A stretch of 64,000 nucleotides of DNA from JACVRW01 sp038323835 (GTDB lineage: Bacteria; Actinomycetota; Thermoleophilia; Solirubrobacterales; Thermoleophilaceae), in contig JBBQHI010000007.1 of the NCBI GenBank assembly GCA_038323835.1, forward strand, positions 37,394 to 101,393, read 5' to 3'. This document shows positions 41,666 through 49,582 of the stretch, in pieces. The notes beneath the pieces were generated by a model. The model did no database searches. It was not told the origin of the DNA and saw only the letters and a program-made list of their open reading frames with translations. The position numbers and the translations under genes are program-made. The first letter of the stretch is position 1. Every line of letters starts with the position of its first letter.

Positions 41666-42006
41666 TCGCGCAGCTTGATCTTCTGCCCTGAGAGGAGCGC
41701 CTGCGGGTCCAGCTCGGGGTTGAGCGTCTGAAGCCGCTCCACGGAAACACCCGTCTTCTCGGAGATCGAGCCCAGGGTGTCGCCGGTCTTGATGGTGTAG
41801 GTGGGGCGGGTGGCGCGGGGGGTGGTCTGCGTGGAGGACGTGTCGGTCGCGGCCCCCGATCCGCCGCTCCGGGCCGTGCCGCCGCCACCGCCTCCACCCC
41901 CGCCTCCGGATGACGCGACGATCACCAGCACCACGGCCAGCGCGAACGCCACCAGCGCGAGCGGAGCGAGAAGGCGGGCGGGGCTACTTCGGCCGTGATC
42001 GTGCAT
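41662..42006 (-). CDS. LysM-domain membrane protein
   Basis: A 114-aa protein. One N-terminal membrane helix (LLAPLALVAFALAVVLVIVA) and a Gly/Ser/Thr linker, including a ten-Gly run, lead to a single LysM domain: YTIKTGDTLGSISEKTGVSV to LQTLNPELDPQALLSGQKIK. LysM binds N-acetylglucosamine of peptidoglycan. It precedes the D-Ala carboxypeptidase with overlapping start/stop, so the two may work together at the wall. Confidence 0.92.
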   Translation of the reverse strand: MHDHGRSSPARLLAPLALVAFALAVVLVIVASSGGGGGGGGGGTARSGGSGAATDTSSTQTTPRATRPTYTIKTGDTLGSISEKTGVSVERLQTLNPELDPQALLSGQKIKLRE

Positions 42007-42063
42007 CTTGCTCCAGGACAGGCAATTCGGAGCATAGGGCCGAGTGGCGCCGGAGCGAGCGGG

Positions 42064-43086
42064 TCAGGCGTTCCAAGCGGCCACCCTGAGCTCCTCCGCG
42101 GCGTCGGCCGCGGCCGTCGCAGGGTCGCCGCCGCGCACCGCGTGCGCGCCCACGATCGAGCGCGATGCCGTGACCAGGCCCGCTGCCGGATGAGGGGCGA
42201 AGGCCGCGCCCAGATCCTCCACCCGCCCTCCCTGAGCGCCCACGCCGGGCAGCAGGAACACGGCCGCCGGCATCAGCTCACGCAGGCGCTCGAGCAACGC
42301 CGCCTCGGTGGCCCCCGTGACCGCGCCCACGAACGAGAGGCCGGACTCGCCGGTGTCGTCCCGTCCCAGCTCCTGGACCATGGCGGCGAGGCGCTCGTGG
42401 AGCGGCGGCTCCCCCGCATCCTGAAGCTCGGCCGCCCCGGGGTTCGAGGTGCGGACCAGGACGAAGATTCCGGCCCCGGCGTCGCGGGCCGCGCCGATCA
42501 GCGGCTCCAGGGCATCGCGCCCGAGAAGCGGGTTGGCCGTGAAGGCGTCGGCCCCCAACCCCGGCACGGGACCGAAGGGCCCGGGGGTCTCGCCCACCAG
42601 CGCCTGGGCGTATGCGGCCGCGGTGACTGGCACATCGCCGCGCTTGCCGTCGGCGATCACCAGCAGGCCGTGGTCGCGGGCGATCGCCACCGTGCGCTCG
42701 AGCGCCTCCCAGCCGGGCGCGCCGAGGCGCTCGAAGCACGCCATCTGGAGCTTCACCGCGACGCACGCCGACCCCGCCGCGACGATCGCGGCGCGGCAGT
42801 GCTCCGCGACCGCATCCGCCGTCCGGACCCGGGCCAGGTTCCCGTCCGCCTCGCCGGGCATGTCCGCCTGCGGCCAGAGCGCCGCAGGGTCGGGGTCCAG
42901 CCCGAGCACGATGCGGCTTTGACGCTCTTCGACGAGCGCCGCCAGCCGGTCGGCGAAATGGAATGGGGATGGTCCGGTGCTCGCCCGGCCAACGCCCGGG
43001 CCCCGCTCCTCCCCCGGGGATGGTCCGGTGCTCGCCCGGCCAACGCCCGGGCTGCCCTCCTCCCCTGGGTGAGCCCCCCCGTTCAA
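42064..43086 (-). CDS. pyrF: Orotidine 5'-phosphate decarboxylase (group 2) with repeat-encoded N-terminus
   Basis: A 340-aa product. From FADRLAALVEERQSRIVLGL onward it is a complete group-2 PyrF with KLQMACFERLGAPGWEALE, IADGKRGDVPVTAAAYAQAL (catalytic K-x-x-D region) and SFVGAVTGATE. It removes CO2 from OMP to make UMP. The 42 residues before this are encoded by two tandem copies of the dispersed repeat. No ATG, GTG or TTG lies between the repeats and the domain; the only clear start is TTG at 43086. Either the repeats truly form the N-terminus or a non-canonical start is used. Confidence 0.9.
   Translation of the reverse strand: MNGGAHPGEEGSPGVGRASTGPSPGEERGPGVGRASTGPSPFHFADRLAALVEERQSRIVLGLDPDPAALWPQADMPGEADGNLARVRTADAVAEHCRAAIVAAGSACVAVKLQMACFERLGAPGWEALERTVAIARDHGLLVIADGKRGDVPVTAAAYAQALVGETPGPFGPVPGLGADAFTANPLLGRDALEPLIGAARDAGAGIFVLVRTSNPGAAELQDAGEPPLHERLAAMVQELGRDDTGESGLSFVGAVTGATEAALLERLRELMPAAVFLLPGVGAQGGRVEDLGAAFAPHPAAGLVTASRSIVGAHAVRGGDPATAAADAAEELRVAAWNA
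42967..43066 (+). repeat. Dispersed palindromic repeat, two tandem copies in the pyrF 5' coding region
   Basis: Copies GGATGGTCCGGTGCTCGCCC start at 42967 and 43018, with a period of 51 bp, so the reading frame is kept. The stem here is GCCCGG/CCGGGC around CCAACG, a GC-rich version of the usual CCCGATC/GATCGGG stem. Both copies are read in frame in pyrF. Confidence 0.9.
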
Positions 43087-43243
43087 CTGAGGGTCAACCC
43101 CCTGTCGAAGTGGGGGGAGGCGGAACCGGGCCCGCGCTGAGCGCGGAACCTTGCCGAGGCCCTCCTTGGCCCGGCTCCGCCCGTACGGCCCGCTCCCCGG
43201 CTCCTGCGCCGGGGATCGCGTCCGGGCGACGGTACGCGACCGT

Positions 43244-43522
43244 CTAGGACCCCTTTACCGCACCCTTCAGCGCCGATCCGGCACTGAAACGCGGGACCCG
43301 GCTGGCGGCGATCTGAATCCGCTCGCCAGTCTGCGGGTTCACACCCTGACGCGCGCCGCGATCGGCGACGGCGAACTTCCCGAAGCCGGTGAAGTTGATC
43401 TCCCCACCGCGCGACAGGACCTCCTTGATTGTGTCCAGAACGGCGTCAACTGCCTTGCCGGCCTCTCCCTTGCCCAATTCTGAGCGGTCAGCGACCTGGT
43501 CCACGAACTCGGCCTTAGTCAC
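43244..43522 (-). CDS. hup: HU-family DNA-binding protein
   Basis: A 92-aa nucleoid protein: MTKAEFVDQVADRSELGKGE, LDTIKEVLSRGGEINFTGFG, then KFAVADRGARQGVNPQTGER and FSAGSALKGAVKG. It has the complete HU/IHF fold with the DNA-bending arm; the Lys/Ala-rich histone-like tail of mycobacterial HupB is absent. The 157-bp gap to pyrF contains GC-rich hairpins but no gene. Confidence 0.96.
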   Translation of the reverse strand: MTKAEFVDQVADRSELGKGEAGKAVDAVLDTIKEVLSRGGEINFTGFGKFAVADRGARQGVNPQTGERIQIAASRVPRFSAGSALKGAVKGS

Positions 43523-43600
43523 GGTCTCCTCCTTAACGGGGGCATTGAATCGCGGCGGAACGTAACAAGGTCCACGGACGACTGACGGCCCAGAGGCCGC

Positions 43601-44953
43601 TCAGGAACCGGAAACGGACATCTCGGCCACCAGAAGCGGGGGTGCCTTGACGCTTCCGGCCACGGGCATCCAGCGTGCCTCCGACCCCACCCGGCTGATC
43701 CCCCGGAGCATCGAGACCAGGTCGCTGGCGATGGTTATCTCCCGCACCGGGGCCCCCAGCTCGCCGTCCTCGATCAGCCGTCCCGACGCCCCGACCGAGA
43801 ACGTGCCCGACACCGGATTGACCCCGGAGTGGAGCCCGGCCACGTCGGTGACAAACAGGCCGTCGCCCGCTCGCCGCAGGAGCCCGTCCAGGTCGTCCTC
43901 GCCCGGGCTGACGATCAGGTTCGACGCGCCCACCGACGGCGGGGAGCGGTACGAGGAGCGCGAGGCGTTCCCGGTCGTGGAGCGCCCGGCACGGCGCGCG
44001 CTGCGGACGTCGAACAGGAAGGTCAGGAGCCGCCCGCCCTCGATCAGCGCCGTCCGCCGAGTGGGCGACCCCTCGCCGTCGAAGGGGGAGCTGGCGGGGC
44101 CCTCGGGATCGGTCGCATCGTCCGCGAGCTGGAGTTGCGGGTCGGCCACCTTCTCGCCCTCCCGGCCCTCGAAGAGCGAGCGGCCGCGCTGGACCGCCTC
44201 GGCGGAGAGCATCCCGCCCACGATGGCCACGAAGGAGGCGGCCACGAGCGCGTCCAGCACCACCGGGCAGCGCCGGCTCTCGGGCTGGCGGGCTCCCACG
44301 AGGGCGAGCGCGCGGTCGGCCGCCTCGCCGCCCACCGCCTCGGGATCGATCTGGCTCGGGTCTCGCCCGAGCGCCACTCCCAGGCCGGTCATGAGGTCGG
44401 CGCCCTCCCCGGCGAACGCGGACACGTAGCTCCAGGCCTGGGTGGCCGAGTAGTTGCCGGAGAATCCGCGCGAGTTGGCGAGCGCCACCGCGCCCTCCAC
44501 GTCCGAGTACACGGCCTGCTCCACCTGCGTCACGCCCTCGCGGGCGCGAGCCGCGCGCTCGGCGGCCAGGGCCAGGTCCACCTTCTGCTCGGTCGTCCAG
44601 CGCGCGAGCTCCGGCGAGGCCAGGCCCTCAACCGGCGTGGTCCCGAACTCATCGGGCAGGCCGGCGTACTCGTCGGGATCGGCCACCGACGCGGCCTCAC
44701 GCGCCGACCTTCCGACCCCGGCCAGGCCCTGGTCCGAGAGGTCCGTGGTGTACGCGTAGCCGGCGCGCTCGCCCGCAAAGGCACGCACCCCCACGCCGCG
44801 CCCGCCGGCGTCGCTGAGGCTCTCCACCTTGCCGTCGTAGACCCGGACCTCGCGACTGCGGTCCTCGCCGGCGTAGGCCTCCGCGTCCGTGGCACCGGCG
44901 TCGAGGGCGGCCTGCACGGCCCGCCCGGCCAGACCCTCCAGATCCAGGGTCAC
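43601..44953 (-). CDS. tldE: TldE/PmbA-like metallopeptidase subunit
   Basis: A 450-aa protein of the TldD/PmbA family. Conserved parts are VRVYDGKVESLSDAGGRGVG, VEQAVYSDVEGAVALANSRG and the C-terminal AGLHSGVNPVSGTFSVGASG. It lacks an HExxH zinc motif, as expected for the TldE partner, which forms a heterodimer with TldD. Such pairs cleave unfolded or modified peptides and mature some ribosomal peptides. The GTG start overlaps the tldD stop (GTGA), so both are made together. Confidence 0.92.
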   Translation of the reverse strand: MTLDLEGLAGRAVQAALDAGATDAEAYAGEDRSREVRVYDGKVESLSDAGGRGVGVRAFAGERAGYAYTTDLSDQGLAGVGRSAREAASVADPDEYAGLPDEFGTTPVEGLASPELARWTTEQKVDLALAAERAARAREGVTQVEQAVYSDVEGAVALANSRGFSGNYSATQAWSYVSAFAGEGADLMTGLGVALGRDPSQIDPEAVGGEAADRALALVGARQPESRRCPVVLDALVAASFVAIVGGMLSAEAVQRGRSLFEGREGEKVADPQLQLADDATDPEGPASSPFDGEGSPTRRTALIEGGRLLTFLFDVRSARRAGRSTTGNASRSSYRSPPSVGASNLIVSPGEDDLDGLLRRAGDGLFVTDVAGLHSGVNPVSGTFSVGASGRLIEDGELGAPVREITIASDLVSMLRGISRVGSEARWMPVAGSVKAPPLLVAEMSVSGS

Positions 44954-46332
44954 GCCGTGCCGCCGACGGTGAGCTCGCGGATCCGCACGTGGGGCTGGCC
45001 CACCCCCGCGGGCACCGACTGGCCCGCCTTGCCGCAGTAGCCGGTGGCGATGGCGAGGTCCCCGGCCACCCCGTCGATCGCGGCGAGCGCCTGGAGCCCG
45101 TTGCCGATCAGCGTGGCCCCGCGGACCGGAGCGGTCACGCGGCCGTTCTCGATCAGGTAGCCCTCGGACACGCCGAACACGAAGTCGCCGGTGGCGGGCT
45201 CCACCTGGCCGCCGCCGAACGAGACCGCATAGAGGCCGCGGTCGATGCTCGAGATCAGGTCCTCCGGGGTGGCCTCCCCGGGCGCGAAGTAGGTGTTCGT
45301 CATACGCGGGATCGGCAGGTGGCGGAAGGACGAGCGCCGCCCGTTGCCGGTGGACTCCACCCCGTCGTGGCGGGCTCGTACGAGGTCGTAGAGGTACGAG
45401 GTCAGCCGCCCGTCCTCGATCACCGTCGTGCGGCGCGTCGGCGTGCCCTCGTCGTCGATGCCGTCGCTGCCCCACTCGTTGGCCCGCGCGCCGTCGTCGT
45501 ACGCCGTGACGAAGGGCTCGGCCAGCTGCTCACCGAGCTTCCCCGCGTAGACACTCGCGCTCTTCTGGACGGCGTCGGCCTCAAGCCCGTGGCCGACGGC
45601 CTCATGGAGGAGCACGCCTCCGAAGCCGTTCCCCACCACGACCGGCAGGCGCCCGGTGGGAGCGTCCACCGCGTCCAGCAGCGCCAGCGCCCGGCGTGCG
45701 GCGCGCTCGGCCACCTGCTCGGGGTCCACCTCGATCAGCTCGTAGCCGGCGTGTCCGCCGCGCGTGTCGCTCCCGGTCTCGACCCGGTCTTCGCGGCGGC
45801 CCACCGCCTGCACGCTCAGCCGCACGCGGGTCCGGTCGTCGGTGGCGGCGACCCCGTCCGAGTTGAAGACCTCCACCCTGCGACCGGATTCGCCGTAGCC
45901 CACCCGGACCTGGGTGATCTCGCCGCCCTCCGAGCGAGCCCGCTCGTCGCACGCGCGGAGCACGGCCACCTTGCGACCCGCCTCCACGGACTCCGGCGGC
46001 ACCGCCACGGGATGACCGCCCGCCCGCCGTGGCGCGGACAGGGCGGCCGGCACCTTGACCCGGCCGCGGACCGCCTGCGCCACGGACTCGGCCACCCGCT
46101 GAAGGTCGGGCTCGGCCAGGCCGTCGACGTAGCCGTAGTAGCTCGACTCGCCGTCCACCACCCGCAGGCACGCGCCCAGCTCGCGCCCGCTCTGCGGGGA
46201 CTCCACGCGCCCGTCGTCCAGCGACAGCGAGAAGCCGTGGCGGTCCTCCGCGTAGAGCTCGGCCATCTCGCCCCCGCGCGCGAGCGCCCGCTCGAGCACG
46301 CGACCGGCCAGCTCGGGTGGCACCAGCGTCAC
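44950..46332 (-). CDS. tldD: TldD zinc metallopeptidase subunit
   Basis: A 460-aa catalytic partner of TldE. The zinc site is VLLHEAVGHGLEADAVQ (HExxxH type) with downstream TGYCGKAGQSVPAGVGQPHV. The middle has PFVTAYDDGARANEWGSDGI and DDEGTPTRRTTVIEDG. It is cytosolic. The GTG start overlaps the stop of a 72-aa gene (GTGA), which overlaps a roadblock-like gene, so four genes are coupled. The natural substrate is unknown here; no precursor peptide was identified. Confidence 0.94.
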   Translation of the reverse strand: MTLVPPELAGRVLERALARGGEMAELYAEDRHGFSLSLDDGRVESPQSGRELGACLRVVDGESSYYGYVDGLAEPDLQRVAESVAQAVRGRVKVPAALSAPRRAGGHPVAVPPESVEAGRKVAVLRACDERARSEGGEITQVRVGYGESGRRVEVFNSDGVAATDDRTRVRLSVQAVGRREDRVETGSDTRGGHAGYELIEVDPEQVAERAARRALALLDAVDAPTGRLPVVVGNGFGGVLLHEAVGHGLEADAVQKSASVYAGKLGEQLAEPFVTAYDDGARANEWGSDGIDDEGTPTRRTTVIEDGRLTSYLYDLVRARHDGVESTGNGRRSSFRHLPIPRMTNTYFAPGEATPEDLISSIDRGLYAVSFGGGQVEPATGDFVFGVSEGYLIENGRVTAPVRGATLIGNGLQALAAIDGVAGDLAIATGYCGKAGQSVPAGVGQPHVRIRELTVGGTA

Positions 46333-46547
46333 GACTCCGCTTCCTCCACGAGGCGCACCATCCGCTCCGACACTGCGATAACGCTCTCGTAGCCGCGCGC
46401 GTCAGGCTGGAGCAGGCGCGCGTAGCCGGTGGAGTCGTAGAGGATCACCCGCGGCTCACGGTCGCGCTGCATCCGGCGCACGGTGTTCGCCATGCCCTCC
46501 GCGAGCCCGGCGGCACGGCCGATCGGCCCCCTGCGCTTCTCCTTCAT
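46329..46547 (-). CDS. Small basic protein coupled to tldD (72 aa)
   Basis: MKEKRRGPIGRAAGLAEGMA, then NTVRRMQRDREPRVILYDST and GYARLLQPDARGYESVIAVS, ending MVRLVEEAES. There is a basic N-terminal half and an acidic C-terminal helix, with no Cys and no membrane segment. AGGAGG precedes the ATG, which overlaps the stop of the roadblock-like gene (ATGA). It could be an adaptor or even a TldD/TldE substrate, but nothing shows this. Confidence 0.65.
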   Translation of the reverse strand: MKEKRRGPIGRAAGLAEGMANTVRRMQRDREPRVILYDSTGYARLLQPDARGYESVIAVSERMVRLVEEAES

Positions 46548-46990
46548 GCCTCCTCCGGATCCAGGTTCGGCATCGGGGAGATCGGAAGCGAGTCGCCATT
46601 CGCCACCGCGCTCGTGGACGTGCGGATGGGCACCCCGGTCTCGAGCTCCGCGAGCACGGAGCGCAGGTCCATGAGCATCAGCGAGGAAAGCGCCGTGCGC
46701 CGCGCCACCACGGCCAGGATCCACTGCGGCGTGCGCGACGCGTACACGGCGCCGCCCTCCACCTGGGCCTCCACCTGCTCGGGCGGATCCACGCCGTCCG
46801 GACGGGAGGCGCGGTCGACGGCGGCGAACAGCTCCCGGGCCAGCTCGCCGAGGCCGCGTGCACGCTCCGACTCGAGCTCGCTGGACCCTGCCAGCGACCC
46901 CCCGGCGTCGAGGAGAATCGCGGCCCGGGCATCGCCTGAGAGCTCGCACAGACGGGCGGCGGTCCGCTCGGGCGTGAGCGTCCCGGGCAT
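46544..46990 (-). CDS. Roadblock/LC7-like domain protein
   Basis: A 148-aa protein whose central part fits the roadblock/LC7 fold: AAILLDAGGSLAGSSELESE, then GGAVYASRTPQWILAVVARR and TALSSLMLMDLRSVLAELET. In bacteria these domains usually act as partners of small Ras-like GTPases (MglA/MglB type). No GTPase gene is nearby. It is the first gene of a four-gene coupled unit with tldD and tldE. The fold call is moderate. Confidence 0.6.
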   Translation of the reverse strand: MPGTLTPERTAARLCELSGDARAAILLDAGGSLAGSSELESERARGLGELARELFAAVDRASRPDGVDPPEQVEAQVEGGAVYASRTPQWILAVVARRTALSSLMLMDLRSVLAELETGVPIRTSTSAVANGDSLPISPMPNLDPEEA

Positions 46991-47009
46991 CTCCGGTCAG
47001 AATAGCGGC

Positions 47010-47150
47010 GTGCCCCTGTCCAGAATCTCCTGGCTCGTGACCGTCGGCATCTGCCTGGTGGCGGCCCTCCTACTGCTGCTCGACGGCTATTACGGCTACA
47101 CGCTGATCCTGCTCGCCGTGGGTGCGGCGGCCGCGCTCAACCTCAGTTAA
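47010..47150 (+). CDS. Small two-helix membrane protein (46 aa)
   Basis: A GTG start gives VPLSRISWLVTVGICLVAAL, then LLLLDGYYGYTLILLAVGAA and AALNLS. Two hydrophobic helices are separated by the DGYYGY turn. It is divergent from the roadblock-like gene and ends at a TAA that directly abuts the repeat array at 47151. Function unknown; a regular hydrophobic pattern with a polar turn suggests a real peptide. Confidence 0.55.
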   Translation: MPLSRISWLVTVGICLVAALLLLLDGYYGYTLILLAVGAAAALNLS

Positions 47151-47246
47151 TGGCTGCGGTGCTCGCCCGATCACATGGCTGCGGTGCTCGCCCGATCAGC
47201 GATCGGGCTGCGCGCCTCGCCGACGATCGGGCTGCGCTCCTCGCCT
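47151..47246 (+). repeat. Dispersed palindromic repeat, half-unit array (two left, two right halves)
   Basis: Left halves TGGCTGCGGTGCTCGCCCGA start at 47151 and 47175; right halves CGATCGGGCTGCGCGCCTCG and CGATCGGGCTGCGCTCCTCG follow. The arrangement of repeated left halves then two right halves matches the array at 1377-1525. The right part is read in the C-terminus of the convergent CDF gene. Confidence 0.9.
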
Positions 47247-48203
47247 GGTATCGCCGGGACTCACCGCCTCCGACGGCTCGAGGTGGATCAGCACGTCGGC
47301 GCCACGCAGCCTCGCCCGGATCGCCTGCTGCAGCTCGTGGCTGATCTCGTGGGCCCTAGAGAGCGTGGTCCCATCGCGGAACTGGACGTGCAGGTCCACG
47401 TAGCGGCGGCTCCCCGCCCGGCGGGCCCGCAGCTTGTGGAAGCCCGCCACCTCCGCCGCGCCGTGCTCCTCGATCGCCTCGCGAACCGCGTCGAGCTCGT
47501 CCTGAGGCAGCGCCTCATCCACCAGCACGCGCGAGGAGCGGTTCACGATCCGCAGCCCCGAGAACACGATCGCGCCGGCCACCAGAAGGGCTGTGGCGGG
47601 ATCGATGAATTGCTCCCCGGTGATCTCCAACAGAACCAGGCCCACGAGCACGCCGATTGATGTGAATGCGTCCGCCCGCAGGTGGGCGGCGTCGCCCTCG
47701 AGCGCGGGAGATTCGGTGGCCCGGGCACGCCGGTAGAGGAAGCTCGACACCCCCAGGTTGGCCACGGCGGAGAAGCCGATCACCGCGATACCCACCCCGA
47801 TGTGGTCCACCTCGCTGCCCTGGGAGATGCGCCGCACCGACTCGAACACGATCACCCCCGCGCCCAGGAGGATCAGCACGCCCTCGATGGCGGCGGAGAG
47901 GTTCTCCACCTTCTCGTGGCCGTAGGGGTGGTCGGCGTCGGCGGGCTGGTCCGCCTTGCGCACCGAGTAGAAGGCGATCACCGACGCGATCAGGTCGATA
48001 CTCGAGTGGGCCGCCTCGGTGAGGATGGCGATCGACCCGGTGATCGCGGCGGCGGCGAGCTTGAGGGTGATCAGCAGGGCGTTCGAGACGATCGAGACGG
48101 CCGCCGCCCGGTCCTTGCGCGGAACCCCGCCCTGCGCCTCCGGGCCCACCGCGCGCCAGGGTGCGAGCGTGCGGGGGCTCCTCCGCGAACCGCCGCCGCT
48201 CAT
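47196..48203 (-). CDS. Cation diffusion facilitator transporter with repeat-encoded C-terminus
   Basis: A 335-aa CDF-family efflux protein. After a short cytosolic lead come six membrane helices with HSSIDLIASVIAFYSVRKAD, HPYGHEKVENL (metal site) and HLRADAFTSIGVLVGLVLLE. The cytosolic CTD has RRYVDLHVQFRDGTTLSRAH. It probably exports Zn2+, Fe2+ or Mn2+ against protons. The last 16 residues (two R-R-G-A-Q-P-D-R units) and the TGA stop are encoded by the repeat array. The ATG overlaps the rdgB stop. Confidence 0.9.
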   Translation of the reverse strand: MSGGGSRRSPRTLAPWRAVGPEAQGGVPRKDRAAAVSIVSNALLITLKLAAAAITGSIAILTEAAHSSIDLIASVIAFYSVRKADQPADADHPYGHEKVENLSAAIEGVLILLGAGVIVFESVRRISQGSEVDHIGVGIAVIGFSAVANLGVSSFLYRRARATESPALEGDAAHLRADAFTSIGVLVGLVLLEITGEQFIDPATALLVAGAIVFSGLRIVNRSSRVLVDEALPQDELDAVREAIEEHGAAEVAGFHKLRARRAGSRRYVDLHVQFRDGTTLSRAHEISHELQQAIRARLRGADVLIHLEPSEAVSPGDTRRGAQPDRRRGAQPDR

Positions 48204-48817
48204 TGCTTCCTGCGCAGGAAGGAGGCGAGCAGGCCGGGGGCGCGATCGCTCTTGCGGAGTTGCTGCGCCAGGGCCCGCGCCGCCCGCCCCCGGTGGCTGA
48301 TGGCGTCCTTCTCCGACTGCGTGAGCTCGGACATGGTCCGGCCGTCGGAGTAGAGATCCGGCACGAAGGCGGGGTCGTACCCGAACCCTCCCTCGCCCCG
48401 GGGCTCCTCGATCAGCACACCCTCGCAGCGCCCGGCCACCACCTCCTCGCGCCCCCCGGGCTCGACGTAGGCGAGCGCGCACACGTAGGCCACCCTGCGG
48501 TCGTCCGCCGGAACCTCGCGCAGCAGCTTCGCGAGGTTCTCCTCGTCCGTGGCGTTCTCGCCCGCGTAGCGAGCCGAGTACACGCCCGGGGCGCCCCCGA
48601 GCGCCTCGGCCGCGATCCCCGAGTCGTCCGCGACCGCGGAGAGGCCGGTGGCCGTGGCCGCGGCACGAGCCTTAACCAGCGCGTTGGCCTCGAAGGTGGT
48701 GCCCGTCTCCGGCGGCAGCTGCACCTCCTCCGGCAGCAGCTCCAGCTCCACTCCGTCCAGCAGGCCGCGCAGCTCGCGCAGCTTGTGCTCGTTGCGGGTC
48801 GCGAGGACCACTCGCAA
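48200..48817 (-). CDS. rdgB: Non-canonical purine NTP pyrophosphatase (RdgB/HAM1)
   Basis: A 205-aa protein: MRVVLATRNEHKLRELRGLL, GTTFEANALVKARAAATATG, AVADDSGIAAEALGGAPGVY and GFGYDPAFVPD, all hallmarks of the HAM1 family. It removes dITP/XTP from nucleotide pools. It is directly downstream of rph, a common pairing. The stop overlaps the CDF start. Confidence 0.96.
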   Translation of the reverse strand: MRVVLATRNEHKLRELRGLLDGVELELLPEEVQLPPETGTTFEANALVKARAAATATGLSAVADDSGIAAEALGGAPGVYSARYAGENATDEENLAKLLREVPADDRRVAYVCALAYVEPGGREEVVAGRCEGVLIEEPRGEGGFGYDPAFVPDLYSDGRTMSELTQSEKDAISHRGRAARALAQQLRKSDRAPGLLASFLRRKQ

Positions 48818-48832
48818 GGGTAGCCCCCGCGC

Positions 48833-49582
48833 CTAGCGAGCCGCTGCGACGGCGGCCGACTGGGCCTCGCGCAACCGCTCGATGCCCACCCCGGCGAGCG
48901 CCAGCAGGTCGTCCAGAGAGGTACGCGAGAGCGGGGTGCGCTCGGCCGTGGCCTGCACCTCCACCAGCCCGCCCTCTCCGGTCATGACCACGTTGGCGTC
49001 TACCTCCGCGCGCGAGTCCTCCGAGTAATCGAGGTCGAGGAGGGGGCGGCCGTCCACCATCCCGCACGACACGGCGGCCACCGACGTGGTGAGCGGCACC
49101 GTCTCGAGCTTCTCCTCCGCCACCAGCCGGCGCAGGGCCAGCTCCAGGGCCACGAAGCCGCCGGTGATGGCCGCGCAGCGGGTGCCGCCGTCGGCCTCCA
49201 GCACGTCGCAGTCGATCCACACCGTGCGCTCACCCAGAGCCTCGAAGTCGATGACGCCCCGCAGCGAGCGGCCGATCAGGCGCTGGATCTCGACTGTGCG
49301 GCCGTCCGGGCGGCCCTTGGACACGTCACGCCGCTTTCGCTCGCCCGTCGAGGCGGGGAGCATCCCGTACTCGGCCGTGGTCCAGCCCCGGCCGCGACCG
49401 GCCATCCAGCGCGGCACGGACTCCTCGACGCTGGCCGTGCAGATCACGCGCGTGCCCCCGGCCGAGATCAGCGCCGATCCGGTGGCCGTGCTCACGAACC
49501 CGGGCTCGATGCGGATCTCGCGCAGGTCGGCGGCCTGCCTCCCGTCGGCCCGGGTGCCGGACCCCGCCTCGGGGGCGCTCAT
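48833..49582 (-). CDS. rph: Ribonuclease PH
   Basis: A 249-aa phosphorolytic exoribonuclease that trims tRNA 3' ends. Motifs are GGTRVICTASVEESVPRWMA, KGRPDGRTVEIQRLIGRSLR, IDCDVLEADGGTRCAAITGG and LLDLDYSEDSRAEVDANVVM. The ATG at 49582 overlaps the murI stop (ATGA). It is full-length. Confidence 0.97.
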   Translation of the reverse strand: MSAPEAGSGTRADGRQAADLREIRIEPGFVSTATGSALISAGGTRVICTASVEESVPRWMAGRGRGWTTAEYGMLPASTGERKRRDVSKGRPDGRTVEIQRLIGRSLRGVIDFEALGERTVWIDCDVLEADGGTRCAAITGGFVALELALRRLVAEEKLETVPLTTSVAAVSCGMVDGRPLLDLDYSEDSRAEVDANVVMTGEGGLVEVQATAERTPLSRTSLDDLLALAGVGIERLREAQSAAVAAAR

